A DNA stretch of 64,000 nucleotides from Sipunculus nudus (Eukaryota; Annelida; Sipuncula; Golfingiida; Sipunculidae). How positions within the stretch are numbered: position 1 is the stretch's first letter; every line of letters starts with the position of its first letter. The translations under genes were made by a program, and so were the position numbers. The notes beneath the pieces were generated by a model that saw nothing but the letters and a program-made list of their open reading frames with translations, searched no databases and had not been told where the DNA came from. Location: assembly GCA_026874595.1 (NCBI GenBank), contig CM049317.1, forward strand, positions 44,852,401 to 44,916,400, given 5' to 3'. Below, piece after piece: positions 61,826 through 64,000 of this stretch.

Positions 61826-64000
61826 CAACACTTTTTGTATATATATATATGTTTTATATATAAAAAACTTTGATATGTGATGCATTTCTTTACTGAATAT
61901 AGGAGAAGATATATAAAAGAATTAATGGAATATGTATACATTATTTAACAAAACACTCTGCTGCCAGAATCACATATGGATATGATAGGTTATGACAGTT
62001 AGGATATATCATGTATAGTTCTGAGATGCTTTATCATAATGATGCTATATATATATGTAATATTGATATTTAATTATTAAGTCCTTTAATAAAAAATCCT
62101 TTAAAAAATTAAGCTTAGGGAATTGTTTTAGTAACTTGAATCAAGAACGTCTGGGAGGCGGTTCGACGTCCCTGCGTTCGATGACATTTAACTGTTAACC
62201 AGTCTGGGGACGAAAGAGATTGAACAGAGACCAGGAAAAAGTATCTGATGTATGTAATGTGACCTTCAAAGCTCCACCTACTGAAAAGACCTAGACTCTA
62301 CTGGAAAATACGCCCACAAAAGAACATCCCGAAGTGAGAACGGGTCTCTGTTGTCACTGCGGATGTATTCTCCATGCGGGTGACATTTTAAGAAGAAAGA
62401 CAATGCAGCTCACGGTATCAGGTTATTGAATAAAATGAAAAGTTTCAGAAACGTACATATATAATTGTACATCATCACGGGCTAATAAAAATACAAAGGG
62501 CGTATCTGACAACGATAGGACAAGGCTCACGTTTAATGTAACTTAAAAACAGGATAGAAAAACATGGCTCCGGTTATCATGTGGTATACCTAGCGCAATA
62601 GTTTTATATATTAGATTTATATATTTATGTCACGTGGTTCCAGTAACTTCTGGCGATTTTTTTTGGTGGTCTGTTACCCATACACACTGCGATATTTATA
62701 TCATGATTTATACTTAAAAAAGTATTAATAATCAAATAATACTTGTAGCCTGATATTAGTAAAAATAATTTAAGGCGTTTTAACTCAATGTTCGATGATA
62801 TTATTTGTTAAAGCTTTAATAAATAAATATATACAATGGCTCTGCTCGGACACCCAGATGTTTCATTTTCCTGTGCGTCTGACCCAACGAGATCCCGACA
62901 GCTTTTACCGACCTCCATATTTTATGGCTAAGACAAGATAAAAAGTCTTATCTCTTTAGAGGTTTGAGACGAATCATTAGTCTACTTACTCCCGTGACAT
63001 GCTCAGAGCTGTCGGGTCGTTATTTATTATATTTGGCACTACAATATGTAGAATGAAGCGTAGCCCGATGCCACGAAATACGTAATAAATACGTCACAAA
63101 CCAAAAAAAGGGAGGAGCTGACAGCTTCAATCTCATTGGCGAAAGAGTAAGTCATGATACAAGTCAATAAAGGATATCATCGCAAGGTGAAGAGAAAAGT
63201 GGTCCAACAGGTAGAGAATACGAGATGACTTATTTATTGATTATTGAGTACTTTGCGATGAAATGCAAATAACTTCTGACGTCACCGGTGAATATCCCAA
63301 GTTCAGCCAAGAGGTGCAAGGTGGAACTGACTACCCGCTTCACTTTCTCTGACCCAGTTTGTAATGTCTGATAGTAGGCTATTAGTAATAAAATTCCCCA
63401 CTAGATGACAGAACAAACGACTGTCCCAGTTCACTGCGCAGATCAGACTCACCGGAGTATGACCCTGCTTGGTAGGGTTTGTGGGCTTCAAATTCGGCAG
63501 CCCACAATGCACCAGGGCTTCTACAAACACGGCTGGCGTACATATAAACGTAGTGAAGAGGGTGATGTAGTCCGTTCATGTTCGCTGAATAAGATTTGTT
63601 TCAAGGCAACAGATATAAATATGGGTGTTTTTTTTTGTGGTGAGGAATTCACGAAATAAGTAATATTTTGTTAGCATGTGAATATATAATGTAAAAGAAA
63701 TTTTGAATTTTGACAGTTGAGACAAGCGGTCTCGGCCGTCCCACTATAACAAGAAGAGGTCCGTTTTGAGTAGAAGGACGTGTCTCTTTAGTCTTTGTTG
63801 CTGCCGTTTATTGATAATTTGTAAAGCATCTGTGCCGGTCCAGACTGATCGAGACAAAAAGCCAACTTACCGACAGGAATGGTTTGTCCGACCATTTTGT
63901 CTGCCAAGCCTGCGTAATACCTCAGGAAGTTCATAGCAACTTGGATGTCCATAAAATAGGTGTCCTTGAATGGTTTACCACCATCAAGAGTTTCCAGACT
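40034..64000 (-). CDS. ALDH1A/ALDH2-type NAD-dependent aldehyde dehydrogenase gene, 3' part (11 exons, 5' end outside window)
   Basis: Oxidises an aldehyde to a carboxylic acid with NAD; in the ALDH1A branch retinal is a substrate, but the substrate here cannot be read from sequence. Eleven exons (listed separately) with GT/AG borders join in one frame to 397 residues plus stop, against about 500 for the family, so about 100 N-terminal residues lie beyond the right edge. Visible landmarks in order: PWNFP with the oxyanion Asn, [11 protein letters not shown] (NAD-binding Lys and Glu), FTGSTEVG (nucleotide-binding turn), LELGGKSPN with the general-base Glu, GQCC with the catalytic Cys, [17 protein letters not shown], and the C-terminal end PQKNS. 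No residue needed for catalysis is missing. The PQKNS end and FGGFK place it in class 1/2; cytosolic or mitochondrial location needs the missing N-terminus. Introns run from about 0.4 to 5.6 kb and hold many repeats. No AATAAA signal lies within about 380 bp after the stop. Confidence 0.96.
40102..40253. repeat. Long near-perfect inverted repeat (hairpin) in the last ALDH intron
   Basis: Two arms of about 68 nt, from ACTCTGAAG to its complement CTTCAGAGT, are separated by a spacer of about 16 nt (GAATGTGGTTAGAAT). Only a few mismatches are visible. It lies 36 bp upstream (in gene sense) of the terminal exon's acceptor. Sequence to about 40332 is homologous, in inverted order, to 15048-15180. 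Confidence 0.85.
40338..40371. repeat. (TA)n microsatellite
   Basis: TA run directly beside the inverted-repeat element at 40102-40332. Confidence 0.95.
40646..40685 (-). CDS. ALDH exon J (40-nt micro-exon)
   Basis: Completes a Ser codon, then [13 protein letters not shown]. It aligns with the family's GEYGxxxYTEVKT. The acceptor is CAG (40688-40686) and the donor GTGAGT begins at 40645. It is too short for ordinary gene finders and was identified from the conserved YTEVKT. Confidence 0.94.
41251..41325 (-). CDS. ALDH exon I
   Basis: 75 nt: completes Trp, then [20 protein letters not shown] and IGRE, ending with two bases of a split Ser codon. The donor GTTTGC is a poor match but is the only one that keeps frame with exon J. 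The CYFAMSPQ stretch differs from the CYxxxxAQ pattern I expect in class 1/2 enzymes and lies near the substrate tunnel mouth. Confidence 0.93.
42599..42756 (-). CDS. ALDH exon H
   Basis: 52 codons plus two bases, from [17 protein letters not shown] to ALQAGTV, and the first two bases of the Trp codon of VWVNCY. The Glu-Phe NAD-ribose contact lies at EIFGP across the junction with exon G. The donor is GTAAGT. Confidence 0.96.
43157..43321 (-). CDS. ALDH exon G
   Basis: A phase-0 exon of 55 codons, from [18 protein letters not shown] to MRIAKEE. It matches the family segment between GPQ and EEIFGPV. The donor is GTAATT and the acceptor context is TTGGGCAG. Confidence 0.96.
43491..43590 (+). 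mobile_element. tRNA-derived SINE head
   Basis: A tRNA-like stretch with an A-box-like GATCGATTGGTTTGAACG and the B box GGGTTCGAATC (43550-43560). The acceptor arm does not close, so it is not a working tRNA gene. It lies in an ALDH intron. Confidence 0.5.
46140..47168 (-). repeat. 59-bp minisatellite derived from an ALDH exon end and its splice donor
   Basis: About 17 tandem units lie directly downstream (gene sense) of exon F. In gene sense the units alternate between two types: one reads ACTCAGGACCACAGGTAAGG, the other has ACTTTTAAGG or ACATTTAAGG at the same place and so lacks the GT. This gives a 118-bp higher-order repeat over much of the array. The first type resembles the genuine exon border TCCGGCCCACAG|GTAAAG. 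About ten units keep a donor-like CAG|GTAAGG. Confidence 0.85.
47169..47353 (-). CDS. ALDH exon F (catalytic Cys); donor abuts a minisatellite
   Basis: 185 nt. With one base from exon E it encodes [18 protein letters not shown], then CCVASARCF, and ends ATDSGPQ. GQCC contains the catalytic cysteine. The donor CAG|GTAAAG (from 47168 down) is followed at once by about 17 tandem units that resemble this exon end plus donor. Other GT sites of equal or better consensus therefore lie a short way downstream. Confidence 0.97.
47684..47730. repeat. (TA)n microsatellite
   Basis: TA run in an ALDH intron. Confidence 0.95.
48572..49478. mobile_element. Non-autonomous hAT-type element nested in the Tigger element
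   Basis: Left end TAGGGCTGTGTATCGG, right end TCGATATATTGATACAGCCC followed by TA; the short inverted ends are imperfect. It is flanked by a perfect 8-bp duplication TTGATAAG (48564-48571 and 49479-49486), the hAT hallmark. Subterminal regions are rich in CGATA/TATCG repeats. No transposase coding is visible. A C-run lies at 48868-48884. Confidence 0.85.
49656..49857 (+). pseudogene. Tigger transposase N-terminal fragment (CENP-B-type helix-turn-helix), frameshifted
   Basis: An ATG opens [20 protein letters not shown] and continues to about the Gly-Gly-Met near 49743. The homology then carries on in the next frame as [20 protein letters not shown], ending at TGA (49855-49857). This is the psq/CENP-B N-terminal DNA-binding fold of pogo/Tigger transposases. 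A single-base indel near 49740 breaks the frame, and the rest of the transposase is gone. Confidence 0.8.
51890..51953. repeat. (TA)n microsatellite
   Basis: TA run with one CA interruption, in an ALDH intron. Confidence 0.95.
52140..52590. repeat. Region of scattered GCGTATGC/GCATACGC motifs and a 60-bp duplication
   Basis: GCACATATGGAATGCTACCT recurs about 60 bp later as GCACATATGGAATGCTTCCT. Short GCGTATGC and CATACGCA motifs occur on both strands through the stretch. It lies in an ALDH intron. Confidence 0.4.
52811..52852. repeat. (GA)n microsatellite
   Basis: GA run of about 32 bp followed by A/G-rich sequence, about 100 bp from ALDH exon E. Confidence 0.95.
52954..53056 (-). CDS. ALDH exon E (general-base Glu)
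   Basis: 34 codons plus one base: [17 protein letters not shown], then [17 protein letters not shown]. The Glu in LELGG is the family's general base. The donor is GTGAGT at 52953-52948. Confidence 0.97.
53529..53616. repeat. (TA)n microsatellite
   Basis: TA run of about 85 bp with GTATATACA interruption, in an ALDH intron. Confidence 0.95.
53991..54104 (-). CDS. ALDH exon D
   Basis: A phase-0 exon of 38 codons, from [15 protein letters not shown] to KVAFTGSTE. The nucleotide-binding turn FTGSTEVG is split across the next intron. The donor is GTCAGC, a weaker but GT-containing site. Confidence 0.96.
55306..55434 (-). CDS. ALDH exon C (WNFP and NAD-binding Lys)
   Basis: A phase-0 exon of 43 codons, from [11 protein letters not shown] to [10 protein letters not shown]. 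It carries the oxyanion-hole Asn (WNFP) and the NAD-binding KPAEQTPL segment. The donor GTAAG starts at 55305 and an AG acceptor sits directly upstream of 55434. Confidence 0.97.
55685..55713. mobile_element. Solo end of a Tigger-family element
   Basis: GACACAACGACGTTTCACTG closely matches the right inverted end of the element at 48070-50201 (one visible mismatch). No partner end was found nearby. It is probably a truncated remnant in the ALDH intron. Confidence 0.6.
55725..55817. repeat. (TA)n microsatellite
   Basis: Two TA blocks separated by TATATAAATATAAA, next to the Tigger end fragment. Confidence 0.95.
56803..56890. repeat. (TA)n microsatellite
   Basis: TA run with a few AA/TT interruptions, in an ALDH intron. 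Confidence 0.95.
59051..59112 (-). CDS. ALDH exon B
   Basis: This 62-nt exon completes the split Asp codon of IPVDG and encodes [20 protein letters not shown]. The acceptor AG is at 59114-59113 and the donor GTAAGT begins at 59050. It matches the conserved RHEPVGVCG segment of class 1/2 ALDHs. Confidence 0.96.
59113..63870 (-). other. ALDH intron between exons A and B
   Basis: A 4.8-kb intron bounded by GTAAGT (63870-63865) and AG (59114-59113). It holds one TA run, a C-run at 59598-59612 and no second gene that I can recognise. Confidence 0.85.
61795..61825. repeat. (TA)n microsatellite
   Basis: TA run in the first ALDH intron of the window. Confidence 0.95.
63871..64000 (-). CDS. ALDH exon A (first in window; runs off the right edge)
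   Basis: It starts in frame at the window edge with [11 protein letters not shown] and ends [11 protein letters not shown] plus one base. The donor GTAAGT is on the minus strand at 63870-63865. This is the helical segment just before the family's IPVDG motif. The true upstream exon border is outside the window. Confidence 0.95.

Overview
The window is animal nuclear DNA: AT-rich, full of (TA)n microsatellites, minisatellites and degraded transposons, with one intron-rich gene. No bacterial-style gene arrangement is present. The repeat content (tRNA-derived SINE, Ty3/gypsy, pogo/Tigger, hAT and Mutator-like MITEs) and the gene structure fit a marine invertebrate. A mollusc is my guess, but nothing in the sequence proves it.

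Layout. About 1-40,000 holds no host gene I can support. It contains a SINE (2812-3131), a miniature LTR element with terminal repeats (4369-4782), a Mutator-type MITE with perfect 9-bp target duplications (7120-7819), a degenerate tandem duplication (about 8830-10045), a 108-bp satellite with higher-order structure (about 12900-14515), several (TA)n arrays, a 60-bp minisatellite (about 16297-16770), a complete but decayed LTR retrotransposon on the minus strand (22970-29701) inserted in a 53-bp minisatellite, a 57-bp minisatellite (about 31975-32810), and a second, inverted copy of the MITE (38738-39436).

From 40034 to the right edge runs the 3' part of an ALDH1A/ALDH2-type NAD-dependent aldehyde dehydrogenase gene on the minus strand. 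I could place eleven coding exons that join in phase without gaps. They give 397 residues and a stop, ending in the class 1/2 tail PQKNS; the N-terminal part lies beyond 64000. Its introns carry an inverted-repeat hairpin, a minisatellite that appears to have grown out of an exon's own 5' splice site (46140-47168), and a hAT-type element nested inside a pogo/Tigger element (48070-50201).

Most notable: (1) the LTR retrotransposon has integrase before reverse transcriptase, the reverse of normal Ty3/gypsy order and typical of the Gmr1-like group, together with a SCAN-like gag and a tRNA-Pro-type primer site; (2) the exon-derived minisatellite lays down a row of decoy splice donors just downstream of the exon carrying the catalytic cysteine.
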